DNA from: CAYOSF01 sp964406605
GTDB lineage: Bacteria > Chloroflexota > Dehalococcoidia > DSTF01 > RBG-16-68-14
Assembly: GCA_964406605.1 (NCBI GenBank)
Contig: CAYOSF010000001.1
Span: 248,001-312,000 of the forward strand
Direction of reading: 5' to 3'
Length of the DNA: 64,000 nucleotides
Below the pieces are notes generated by a model. That model was given only the letters and a program-made list of their open reading frames with translations, was not told the DNA's origin and searched no databases. This document shows, in pieces, positions 50,609 to 58,398 of this stretch (its first letter is position 1; each line of letters begins with the position of its first letter). A program made the translations under genes and the position numbers.

Positions 50609-51861
50609 CACACCTCCAGAGAGAAGAGCTGCGCCTGCTCTTTCGAAACGGCGGCCTTGCGCCGCCGCGTCCGGTCCGGCACCGGCTGCTCGGAATCGAC
50701 CCGGACGGGGAAGTCGCCGTCGCGCACCCGCACGTTGAGCCGCTCGCCGACGGCCGTGTCAGCCACGCTGTCGATCACGTGGCCATCACGCTGCACGAGC
50801 GCGTAGCCGCGTTCCAGCGTGGCATAAGGGTCCAGCGAGCGAAGCGCGAGGTTGAACCCGTAGAGGCCTTTCTGGAATCCCCGCAGCGACTCCTCGACTG
50901 CGGCCTGAGCCGAGCGGGTAAGATCGTCCGTGCGCTGCCGCTCGCGGTTCAGGTCGGGCGCGGCCCGCTCGATGCTGGTGACGGCGATGCGCACGCGCTC
51001 GCGGCCATCGTCCGTCTGGCGCTCGACGGTCGAGAGCAGCGCACCCGCGGCGACGCTCAGCCGCACGGAGACCTCGGTGCGGTCGGGCGCTACCAGCTCC
51101 GCGGCGGCCGAGGGCGTGGGGGCGCGCACGTCCGCCACGAAGTCGCAGATGGTGGTATCGGTCTCGTGGCCGACGCCGGAGACGACCGGGACGGCACTGC
51201 CGAAGACGGCGCGGGCGACCGGCTCCTCGTTGAAGGCCCAGAGGTCCTCCAGCGAACCGCCGCCCCGCGCGACGATGATGACATCGATTCCGGGCTCCCG
51301 GTTCAGCGCGCCAAGGGCGGCAACGATGCCGGGCACCGCTTCCGGCCCCTGCACGGCGGTCGGGGCGAGGACGACTTCCGCCAGCGGCCAGCGCCGCTCA
51401 AGGACGCGGCAGATGTCGTGGAAGACGGCGCCGGCCTCGGAGGTGGCGACGCCGATCCGGGCCGCGAAGCGCGGGAGGGGGCGCTTGCGCGCCTCGTCGA
51501 AGAGGCCCTCCTCCTGGAGGCGCGCCTTCATGCGCTCGAACTCTGCCTGGAGGACACCGACACCCTCCGGCTGGACGAAATCGACGATGAACTGGAGATC
51601 GCCTCGGACCTCGTAGAAGGAAATGCGGCCGTGGGCGACCACCTGGTCCCCGTCCTCGAACTCGAACCCCTTGTTGTCGCTCTTGAACAGGACGCAACTG
51701 AGGGCCGCGTCGGCGTCCTTCAGGCTGAAGTAGAGGTGCCCGGAGGGGTAGCGCCGAAGGTTGGAGACCTCACCTGCGATCCAGAGGTCGCTGAGGAAGA
51801 GGTCGCTCTCCACCAGCTCGCGCAGGTGCGTAGCGACCTGGCCGACGGCGTAGACCTGCAT
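50608..51861 (-). CDS. xseA: exodeoxyribonuclease VII large subunit
   Basis: A 417-residue protein with the N-terminal OB fold (YAVGQVATHLRELVESD, IAGEVSNLRRYPSGHLYFSLKD) and the catalytic domain (VIIVARGGGSLEDLWAFNEE, VSGVGHETDTTICDFVADVRAPTPSAAAE). It degrades single-stranded DNA from either end with XseB. The C-terminal extension (LNVRVRDGDFPVRVDSEQ) is family-typical. Confidence 0.96.
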   Translation of the reverse strand: MQVYAVGQVATHLRELVESDLFLSDLWIAGEVSNLRRYPSGHLYFSLKDADAALSCVLFKSDNKGFEFEDGDQVVAHGRISFYEVRGDLQFIVDFVQPEGVGVLQAEFERMKARLQEEGLFDEARKRPLPRFAARIGVATSEAGAVFHDICRVLERRWPLAEVVLAPTAVQGPEAVPGIVAALGALNREPGIDVIIVARGGGSLEDLWAFNEEPVARAVFGSAVPVVSGVGHETDTTICDFVADVRAPTPSAAAELVAPDRTEVSVRLSVAAGALLSTVERQTDDGRERVRIAVTSIERAAPDLNRERQRTDDLTRSAQAAVEESLRGFQKGLYGFNLALRSLDPYATLERGYALVQRDGHVIDSVADTAVGERLNVRVRDGDFPVRVDSEQPVPDRTRRRKAAVSKEQAQLFSLEV

Positions 51862-51986
51862 CGATGCCAGTATCGCGCCGGTGTAGGGGTGGGGGCAAGA
51901 GAGTCCGGCTTTGGGGTGCGGGCCGATCTCGGGGATGCGGACACGTCCGGCGGGTCCGCGATCAACCAGATAGACGACTAGCCCGT

Positions 51987-52544
51987 CTAGGCCCGCTCTA
52001 GGTACTCGCCGGAGCGGGTGTCCACCTTGAGCTTGTCCCCAGTGTTGATGAAGAGCGGGACCTGGACGGTGAGGCCCGTCTCCAGCTTGGCCGCCTTAGT
52101 GCCGCCCTGGGCGGTGTCGCCCTTGACGCCGGGCTCCGTCTCGGCCACGGTCAGGACGACCGCGGCCGGCAGGTCGATCCCGATGGGCTCTTCACCGTAG
52201 GCGAGGAGCTCGCAGGAGGCGTTCTCGGTGAGATACTGGGCGGCTTCCCCCACCTGGTTCAGGTTGAGCGCGGTCTGGTCGTAGGTCTCGGTGTTCATGA
52301 AGTAGTACAGGTCGCCGTCCTGGTAGAGGTACTGTACCTGCTGCTTCTCGATGCGGGCGCGGGCGAACTTGGCGGTCGCCTGGAAGGACCGGTCGATGGT
52401 ATGGCCGCCGCGGATGTCGCGCAGGCGCATCCGCACCTGGGCGGAACCGCGGCCCATCTTGATGTGGTCGTAGTCCAGCACCTGGTACAGGTTGCCGTCC
52501 AGTTCGATGGTTATCCCCTTACGCAGCTCGCCGACCGTGATCAT
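51987..52544 (-). CDS. efp: elongation factor P
   Basis: A 185-residue EF-P with the KOW/OB domains (ITIELDGNLYQVLDYDHIKMGRGSAQVRMRLRDI). The tip residue that is modified in other bacteria aligns with Arg32 (KMGRG) rather than Lys. EF-P relieves ribosome stalling at polyproline, relevant here because several proteins in the window carry proline runs. It lies downstream of the M24 peptidase gene, a pairing common in bacteria. Confidence 0.95.
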   Translation of the reverse strand: MITVGELRKGITIELDGNLYQVLDYDHIKMGRGSAQVRMRLRDIRGGHTIDRSFQATAKFARARIEKQQVQYLYQDGDLYYFMNTETYDQTALNLNQVGEAAQYLTENASCELLAYGEEPIGIDLPAAVVLTVAETEPGVKGDTAQGGTKAAKLETGLTVQVPLFINTGDKLKVDTRSGEYLERA

Positions 52545-52611
52545 GGTGTTGCAATCTCCTGCGAATCGGTCTTGGGCAACTCAGCGCCGTTTCTCGTCGG
52601 TTGTTCAGCGC

Positions 52612-53718
52612 CTACAAGTCAGCCGTGATCAGCTTGGGCGCGTGGCTCATGACGCGCGCGCGACCGTCCTCCAAAACTACCACATCCTCGATGCGCACGC
52701 CTCCCCAACCGGTGAGATAGATGCCCGGCTCAACGGTGAAGACCATGCCGTCGGCCAGCACATCGGTGGAGGCCTTGCCGACGCGGGGCTTCTCATGGGC
52801 CTGGAGACCGACGCCGTGGCCCAGGCCATGACCGAAGTGATCGGCGTGCCCCGCCTCTTCGATCACCTTGAAGGCCAGCATGTGGGCCTGATCACCGGTC
52901 ATCCCCGCCTCAACCAGCTCCAGGGCGGTCTGTTGAGCGGCCAGGACGATGTCATAGATGCGCTTGAACTCGTCGTCCGGCTTCCCCAGGTAGATTGTCC
53001 GGGTCAGGTCGGACATGTAGCCGTCGAGCCGGGCGCCCATGTCGATGACGATCCCCTCGCCTTGCTTGAGCACACGGTCGGTCGGCGCGCAGTGGGCCAT
53101 CGATCCGCGTTCCCCGGCGCCTACGAGCGTCCCGAAAGAGAGACCGTCGCCGCCGTGCTCTCGGATGTACTTCTCGATCTCCCAGGCGACCTGCTTCTCC
53201 GTCCAGCCGGGCTCGACACGCTCGGCGACGTGTCCGAAGGCGGCGTCGCCCAGGTCAATGGCCGCCTGCAAGGCGGCGACCTCCGCCGAGTCCTTGGTGG
53301 CCCGCAGATCTTCGACCAGGTCGGTGGTCGCCGCGAGCTTCGGCCGTTGCGCCTGCGGCAGGTCCTGAACGACCTTCCTCATCGTGCGATATGTTTGGAA
53401 GCTGACGCTGGCGGCCTCGAACCCGAGCCGCCGGCCGCCCTGGTTCCCGAGCAAGGCCGGGAGCCACTTCTCGAGGTCGCCGACGGTCTGGTGGACGCGG
53501 AAGCCGGTCGCCTGCTGCTCGGCCTGCTCGCGGTAGCGGGAATCGGTGGCGATGACGGCGTCGTCCTGCGTTATCAGGAGGAAGGCGGAGCTGCCCGTGA
53601 ACCCTGAGAGGTACCGGCAGTTGGCCGAGCTGACCGTCTCTGGGCTGGCAACAAAGAGCGTGTCCAGCTTCCGCTCCTGTAGCTTCTCCCTGAGTCGCTG
53701 CAGACGTTGACTTGTCAA
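52612..53718 (-). CDS. M24 Xaa-Pro aminopeptidase
   Basis: A 368-residue two-domain metallopeptidase. The C-terminal pita-bread domain has all ligands: Asp in VIDMGARLDGYMSDLTRT, His in FGHGLGHGVG, Glu in FTVEPGIYL and Glu in VRIEDVVV. It removes residues before Pro, including from short peptides. The start is TTG at 53718 (LTSQRLQRLREKLQ), because GAAGGAG sits six bases upstream; the upstream ATG at 53769 has no ribosome site and adds unrelated residues. It is in front of efp, forming a frequently seen pair. Confidence 0.9.
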   Translation of the reverse strand: MTSQRLQRLREKLQERKLDTLFVASPETVSSANCRYLSGFTGSSAFLLITQDDAVIATDSRYREQAEQQATGFRVHQTVGDLEKWLPALLGNQGGRRLGFEAASVSFQTYRTMRKVVQDLPQAQRPKLAATTDLVEDLRATKDSAEVAALQAAIDLGDAAFGHVAERVEPGWTEKQVAWEIEKYIREHGGDGLSFGTLVGAGERGSMAHCAPTDRVLKQGEGIVIDMGARLDGYMSDLTRTIYLGKPDDEFKRIYDIVLAAQQTALELVEAGMTGDQAHMLAFKVIEEAGHADHFGHGLGHGVGLQAHEKPRVGKASTDVLADGMVFTVEPGIYLTGWGGVRIEDVVVLEDGRARVMSHAPKLITADL

Positions 53719-53844
53719 CGGCCTCTCCTTCTTATTCACGGGTCCTGCTGTTCGTGCCTCCTTGACCATACCAGCCAGCGCCGCCGCCCGGCCACCGGTG
53801 TTGCGGGGAGGCGTCTCTTGGAGCCCTTCTCTTGTGTCTTGTCG

Positions 53845-54258
53845 CTACCGGGGTCGTTCTACGTCGAGCGCCTCGGCCGCAGCGGCCAGAGCTTCGCGTA
53901 CGTCTTCGCCGAGGTCCGCGAGTACGTCGGGCCGGCGCTCCTCCGCCAGCTCCTGTTCGGTGAGCGCGACGGCGTCGATCAGCTCGGCCCGGGCGATGAT
54001 CTCATCCGGGATGTCTGCGAGCGCATCACTGGCCGTATGGGCGAGCGGGAGGGCTTCCGTGAATGCTTCATCGGCGCCGTCGGCGTCGCCCGCCTCGGCC
54101 CGATCGATCATCTTGCCCAGTTGGTCGTAGCCTTGCTGGAACTCCGAAACATCGAGTGGGGGCGCCTGCTGTACGCTGCTGCCACCGCCACAGGCCGCGA
54201 ACACAGCGGCCGCAAGGGCGCATGCCACCGCGCAAAGCATGACGCGAGGCGCCCTCAT
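53845..54258 (-). CDS. small lipoprotein
   Basis: A 137-residue protein whose signal peptide ends in the lipobox FAAC (Cys near 22), followed by GGGSS and an acidic, Ala-rich helical body (EAGDADGADEAFTEAL, DVREALAAAAEALDVE). It should be tethered outside the membrane. No family is recognised. It starts one base after the Fe-S subunit gene stop, so it is likely the third gene of that operon. Confidence 0.65.
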   Translation of the reverse strand: MRAPRVMLCAVACALAAAVFAACGGGSSVQQAPPLDVSEFQQGYDQLGKMIDRAEAGDADGADEAFTEALPLAHTASDALADIPDEIIARAELIDAVALTEQELAEERRPDVLADLGEDVREALAAAAEALDVERPR

Positions 54259-54259
54259 T

Positions 54260-54736
54260 CTAGGAAGGTCGTGTGACTCCTGCGGCCACCTCTATGGCTT
54301 CGACGATCTTGGTGTAGCCGGTGCAGCGGCAGAGATTGCCGGCGATAGCCTGCACGATCTCATCTCTGCTGGGCTTCGGATTGTGGTCGAGAAGCGCCTT
54401 GCCGGCCAGGATCATGCCCGGCGTGCAGAAGCCGCACTGAACGGCGCCCTTGTCGATAAACGCCTGCTGGACCGGGTGAAGGCGCCCGTCACGTGCCAGC
54501 CCTTCGATGGTGACGATCTCCGCTCCGTCAGCCTGCGCCGCCAACATCAGACAGGAGGTGAGCAGCCTGCCGTTGACGATCATGGAACAGGCGCCGCAGT
54601 CACCGGTGCCGCAGCCCTCCTTGGCCCCGGTGAGACGCAACTCATCCCGCACAACCTCGAGGAGTGTTCGGTGGGGCTCGATCGATGCCTGGTAGGCCCG
54701 CCCGTTGATGGTGTAATGAACGACGAGCTCCCGCAT
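54260..54736 (-). CDS. [2Fe-2S] subunit of a CO/xanthine dehydrogenase-family enzyme
   Basis: A 158-residue small subunit with both [2Fe-2S] clusters: the plant-type site GCGTGDCGACSMIVNGRLLTSC (Cys42, 47, 50, 62) and the helical-bundle site CGFCTPGM with CRCTGYTKI. It hands electrons from the molybdenum subunit to the FAD subunit. It follows the FAD subunit gene by 13 bp. No molybdopterin-binding large subunit gene lies in the window, so the complex must be completed elsewhere or the pair is an incomplete remnant. Confidence 0.93.
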   Translation of the reverse strand: MRELVVHYTINGRAYQASIEPHRTLLEVVRDELRLTGAKEGCGTGDCGACSMIVNGRLLTSCLMLAAQADGAEIVTIEGLARDGRLHPVQQAFIDKGAVQCGFCTPGMILAGKALLDHNPKPSRDEIVQAIAGNLCRCTGYTKIVEAIEVAAGVTRPS

Positions 54737-54749
54737 GTCTCGCTCTCTT

Positions 54750-55625
54750 CTACGCTCCCTTTGCGCGCTCCAGCGCGATTTCCAGACACCGCCGTGTCAT
54801 GACGCCCACGAGGTGACGCCGGAACTCGGCGGATCCGCGCACGTCGGAGACGGGGCTGGCCTCGGATTGGGCCAGATCCGCCGCTTGGCCGAGCAGCCCG
54901 TCCGAAGGGGCCTGCCCCGTTAGTGCCTGCTTCGCCTGCTTTGCCCTGATGGGGGTTGGGGCCACCGCGCCCAGGCTGAGGCGGGCGTCCTGGATCGTGT
55001 TGCCGTCCGGCGTCAGTGTGATGCGGACGCCGACCCCCACCACGGCGACGTCCATCGCCTTGCGCGGCGTGTGGCGACGGTACACGCTGCCGGTGCCGGC
55101 GGGCGGCGTGGGCAGACGGAACGCGACCAGGATCTCCTGGGGATCGAGCACCGTCTGCTCGGGGCCGACGAAGAACCCGTCGATCGGAACCTCACGCGAT
55201 CCCTCTGGGCCGGTGATCTCCGCTATGGCGTCGAGTACGAGGAGGGGAGGGGCGGTATCGGCGGAGGGGGCGGCGTTCGCGATGTTGCCGCCGATGGTGC
55301 CCATGTTCCGTGTCTGCACCGAACCGACGATGCCGGCCCCCTCGGCGAGGGCCGCATAGCGATCCCGTACCGCCGGGAAGGCCGCGACCGACGCCAGGTC
55401 GACGCCGGAGCCTATTCGCAGCCCCTGTGCGTCATCGAACTGGATGCCCCGCAGATCGGGGAGGGCGTGCAGGCTGATCACTGCCGAAGGGCGGGCCTCG
55501 CCCTCCTTCATCTGCACGAGCAGGTCGGTGCCGCCGGCGACCAGCTTGGCGCCGTCGCCGTGTTCTCTCAGCAGCGTCACCGCCTCGTCCAGCGACTGCG
55601 GGGCGAAATACTCGAATCGGCGCAT
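54750..55625 (-). CDS. FAD-binding subunit of a CO/xanthine dehydrogenase-family enzyme
   Basis: A 291-residue CoxM-like flavoprotein with FAD motifs AGGTDLLVQMK and TIGGNIANAAPSADTAPPLLVLDA and the C-terminal CO-dehydrogenase flavoprotein domain (RKAMDVAVVGVGVRI, LSLGAVAPTPIRA). The start is the ATG at 55625 (MRRFEYFAPQSLDEAV); the frame further upstream to 55739 has no homology. Substrate class cannot be told without the molybdenum subunit. Confidence 0.9.
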   Translation of the reverse strand: MRRFEYFAPQSLDEAVTLLREHGDGAKLVAGGTDLLVQMKEGEARPSAVISLHALPDLRGIQFDDAQGLRIGSGVDLASVAAFPAVRDRYAALAEGAGIVGSVQTRNMGTIGGNIANAAPSADTAPPLLVLDAIAEITGPEGSREVPIDGFFVGPEQTVLDPQEILVAFRLPTPPAGTGSVYRRHTPRKAMDVAVVGVGVRITLTPDGNTIQDARLSLGAVAPTPIRAKQAKQALTGQAPSDGLLGQAADLAQSEASPVSDVRGSAEFRRHLVGVMTRRCLEIALERAKGA

Positions 55626-55986
55626 GATGCGCGGCCATTGTAGCGCAGCCGGAACGGTGCGTGAAGCGCGGGGAGAGAGAAGCGGCGAGGAGGGCCGAAC
55701 CGACATCGAGCGGGCCGGCTGGCAAGCCATGGCTCCCACGGAGTTGCTCCAACCAGGGCGGTGGCCGGCAGGCGCGTGTTTGCCGAGACGCCGGAGAAGG
55801 GACTGGCATCGCCGCTGCCCTCACCGATGCTCCGTCGGGACGAGAGTTGGGATGACCTGCCGCAAGGTCGTGGTGCGGAGCGCGGCAGATATAGGGCGGG
55901 AGAAAGTGTAACTCTCCGGGTCTTCCGTCGTTTGTAGGTCTGGGAGGGATGAGAGGAGAGGCGGGGCTCTTCCGATTCCCTCACGA
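55626..55986. other. intergenic region upstream of the FAD subunit gene
   Basis: About 360 bp. It should hold the leftward promoter for the oxidoreductase genes, but no clear pair of hexamers is visible. No ORF with homology is seen in it. Confidence 0.35.
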
Positions 55987-56017
55987 AGAAGCGCCCCAAC
56001 TCGCTTGGGGCGCTTCT
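55987..56017. terminator. perfect 13-bp hairpin before the trp promoter
   Basis: AGAAGCGCCCCAA, loop CTCGC, TTGGGGCGCTTCT form a perfect stem. It lies between the oxidoreductase genes and the trp promoter and could insulate the two. There is no long T run on either side, so factor-independent termination would be weak. Confidence 0.5.
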
Positions 56018-56042
56018 CTGCGTCTATCACCCGACACGAAGC

Positions 56043-56071
56043 TTGACATTGCTGATGTTCGCTGTTATGGT
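56043..56071 (+). promoter_or_regulatory. promoter of the trp operon
   Basis: Consensus TTGACA (56043-56048), 17-bp spacer, TATGGT (56066-56071). Transcription would begin just before the T-box leader. Confidence 0.65.
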
Positions 56072-56079
56072 GAGCGCAC

Positions 56080-56426
56080 AATTGCATAGCCGTATCGGCT
56101 GGGAACAGGACGAGTACGTCGCAAAGCGGGACTTGTCCGCCTCAGGCGGACGCAGAGAGCCGGGTGAGGTGGGAACCGGCGTCAGCGCAGCGGCCGAATG
56201 GACCTGGGAGCCGCGGACCGAAAGGTGCGACGAGACCGCATCGAGTAGGCTTCGCCGGATGGGGCACCGTTAGCAGAGCCCAGGGTATCGCCTCGGAGCG
56301 CTAGCCAGCGCACACGGAGTCCGGGGCCGTACCTGAGAACGAGATGTCCTTCGCGTAGTTCGAGGGACAAGTAGGGTGGCACCGCGAGTGACCCCTCGCC
56401 CCTATGGGTGAGGGGGTTTTTTGTAG
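56080..56426 (+). promoter_or_regulatory. T-box leader specific for tRNA-Trp
   Basis: A 340-base leader with the T-box hallmarks: the stem I motif AGGACGAGTACG, the AGAGAG ... GGTGGGAACC segment, a specifier loop GAATGGACC with the tryptophan codon TGG (56199-56201), and the antiterminator consensus AGGGTGGCACCGCG (56373-56386), followed by a terminator. Uncharged tRNA-Trp would pair with the specifier and stabilise the antiterminator, allowing transcription of trpB and the genes downstream. Confidence 0.9.
56392..56424 (+). terminator. T-box intrinsic terminator
   Basis: CCCCTCGCCC and GGGTGAGGGG form a ten-bp stem (one G-T pair) around CTAT, followed by GTTTTTT. It is mutually exclusive with the antiterminator that includes the T-box sequence just upstream. 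Confidence 0.9.
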
Positions 56427-56468
56427 GCCGGCCATCATCGAGCCAGGAGACAATACGGAGGTAGCATC

Positions 56469-57821
56469 ATGCAGACGAAATTCATTCTTCCCGAAGACGA
56501 CCTGCCGGAGGCGTGGTACAACATCATCGCCGACTTGCCGTCGCCGCCGCCGCCGGTCCTCCATCCCGCCACGAAGGAGCCCGTGGGCCCGGACGACCTG
56601 GCGCCGCTGTTTCCGATGGCGCTCATCGGCCAGGAGGTGAGCCAGGAGCGCTACATCCCCATCCCGGAGGAGGTGCGCGAGGTCTACCGCCTCTATCGGC
56701 CCACGCCTCTTCTGAGGGCGCACCGGCTGGAGCGGGTGCTGGATACGCCAGCGCACATCTACTACAAGTACGAGGGCGCAAGCCCGGCGGGCTCGCATAA
56801 GCCGAATACGGCTATCGCCCAGGCCTACTACAACAAGTCGGAGGGCGTTACCCGGCTGACGACCGAAACGGGCGCCGGCCAGTGGGGGAGCGCGCTGGCG
56901 ATGGCCTGCAACTTCTTCGGGTTGGAGCTGAAGGTCTACATGGTGAAGGTGAGCTACCATCAGAAGCCTTATCGCCGCTCGATGATGGAGGTCTGGGGGT
57001 CGACGGTCGTGCCCAGCCCGAGCCCTGATACCCAGGCGGGCAGGAAGGTGCTGGAGCAGGATGCGGAATCGCCGGGCTCGCTCGGCATCGCGATCAGCGA
57101 GGCGGTGGAGGACGCGGCAACTCGGGACGACACCAAGTACTCGCTGGGCAGCGTGTTGAATCACGTCTTGCTCCATCAGACGGTAGTCGGTCAGGAGTCG
57201 ATGAAGCAGATGGAGATGGCGGGCGAGGAGCCGGACGTCGTCATCGGCTGCATTGGAGGCGGTTCCAACTACGCCGGGATGGCGTTTCCGTTCGCCCGCC
57301 GCAACCTGGTAGAGGGGGCGAAGACCCGGTTCGTCGCGGCAGAGCCGGAGGCGTGTCCATCGGTCACGCGCGGCGAGTATCGCTACGACTTCGGTGACAC
57401 GGCGGAGATGACGCCGCTGACGAAGATGCACACGCTGGGGCACACCTTCGTGCCGCCAGGTATTCACGCCGGTGGGCTGCGCTACCACGGCATGGCACCC
57501 CTGGTGAGCCTGCTGGGCGACCTTGGGATAATCGAAGCGCGGGCCGACCACCAGAACTCCGTCTTCGAGGCGGCCGTGCAGTTCGCCCGGGCGGAAGGGG
57601 TGATTCCGGCGCCGGAGACCGCGCATGCCATCCGAGCCGCGATAGACGAGGCGCTGGCAGCGAAGGAGGCGGGCGAATCGAAGGTGATCCTGTTCAACTT
57701 CTCCGGCCACGGCCATTTCGACCTCTCTGCCTATGACAGATACCTGGCCGGCGAGCTGGAGGACTACGCGTATCCCGAAGAGGCTGTGCGGAACGCGATG
57801 AAGGGGGTACCCACCGTATAG
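56469..57821 (+). CDS. trpB: tryptophan synthase beta chain, TrpB2 type
   Basis: A 450-residue PLP enzyme of the TrpB2 class: the N-terminal LPSPPPPVLHPATKEPV region, YRPTPLLRAHRLE, the PLP Lys in SPAGSHKPNTA, GAGQWGSALA and the phosphate loop CIGGGSNYAGM. It condenses indole (or indole glycerol phosphate-derived indole) with serine. TrpB2 enzymes differ from TrpB1 in not requiring close TrpA pairing and are longer. GGAGG precedes the ATG by seven bases. First gene after the Trp T-box. Confidence 0.93.
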   Translation: MQTKFILPEDDLPEAWYNIIADLPSPPPPVLHPATKEPVGPDDLAPLFPMALIGQEVSQERYIPIPEEVREVYRLYRPTPLLRAHRLERVLDTPAHIYYKYEGASPAGSHKPNTAIAQAYYNKSEGVTRLTTETGAGQWGSALAMACNFFGLELKVYMVKVSYHQKPYRRSMMEVWGSTVVPSPSPDTQAGRKVLEQDAESPGSLGIAISEAVEDAATRDDTKYSLGSVLNHVLLHQTVVGQESMKQMEMAGEEPDVVIGCIGGGSNYAGMAFPFARRNLVEGAKTRFVAAEPEACPSVTRGEYRYDFGDTAEMTPLTKMHTLGHTFVPPGIHAGGLRYHGMAPLVSLLGDLGIIEARADHQNSVFEAAVQFARAEGVIPAPETAHAIRAAIDEALAAKEAGESKVILFNFSGHGHFDLSAYDRYLAGELEDYAYPEEAVRNAMKGVPTV

Positions 57822-57836
57822 GGGGTTAGGGAGAAG

Positions 57837-58372
57837 CCAGAACCTAGAACCCAGAACCTGAGGGAGGCGGTGGGATGAAAGGTGAGACGTACTCGTACAG
57901 GAACCTGATCCTCTGGCAGAAGGCACAGGACCTCGCGGTCGAGGCGGTGAATCTGTGCGGCAAGCTGCCGAATGACCGTGTCGCGCCGATTCTGACGCGC
58001 CAACTGGTACGGTCGACATCGTCCATCGCGGCAAACATCGCCGAAGGACACGGAAGGTATACCCTTGCGGCGCACCGGAATCACCTGTCGATTGCCAAGG
58101 GCTCGGCTTGCGAGACCGATAGCTGGCTGGATCTGCTGCAGCGGCTGGGCTACGTCAAGCCGGACGCAGAAGGGCGCCTCCACGAGGCTTGCCAAGAACT
58201 GATTCGCATGCTCACGGCGAAGATCGTTGAGATCGAGCGGAAGGAGAGGTCCAGGGGCAACAGAGTTGGTGATGAGGTCCAAGAGTACTTGACGGCTGAG
58301 CAACAGCCGATGTATGGACGCTAGCCGGGTGATCTAGGTTCTCGCCTTTCTGGGTTCTGGGTTCTCTAGATC
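57837..58372 (+). mobile_element. four-helix-bundle (23S IVS-type) element with inverted repeat ends
   Basis: The left end carries AGAACCCAGAACC (57846-57858, within a longer CCAGAACCTAGAACCC run from 57837); the right end carries its exact complement GGTTCTGGGTTCT (58353-58365), itself framed by GATCTAG (58331-58337) and CTAGATC (58366-58372). Between them is one gene, a four-helix-bundle protein of the kind encoded in 23S rRNA intervening sequences. The unit interrupts the trpB-trpS junction of the operon. No transposase is encoded. Confidence 0.7.
57875..58324 (+). CDS. four-helix bundle protein (S23/IVS family)
   Basis: A 149-residue helical protein with the family landmarks LILWQKAQDLAVEAV near the start, RSTSSIAANIAEGHGR, then HLSIAKGSACETDSWL. 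Relatives form pentameric helical bundles; the function is unknown. They are found as intervening-sequence ORFs in 23S rRNA and as scattered chromosomal genes flanked by AGAACCC-type repeats, as here. The GGAGG before the ATG is separated from it by about seven bases. The C-terminus beyond residue 125 is basic and less conserved. Confidence 0.85.
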   Translation: MKGETYSYRNLILWQKAQDLAVEAVNLCGKLPNDRVAPILTRQLVRSTSSIAANIAEGHGRYTLAAHRNHLSIAKGSACETDSWLDLLQRLGYVKPDAEGRLHEACQELIRMLTAKIVEIERKERSRGNRVGDEVQEYLTAEQQPMYGR

Positions 58373-58398
58373 TGCACCTACAGGCCAGGGAGCAAGCG

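Noticed and set aside
50602..51981. 459-codon frame opposite xseA
   Set aside because: Antisense shadow of xseA with Gly/Asp/Arg-rich sequence and no homology.
56301..58034. 577-codon frame opposite trpB
   Set aside because: Antisense shadow of trpB, rich in His, Arg and Leu, overlapping the T-box and the four-helix element without respect to their borders.
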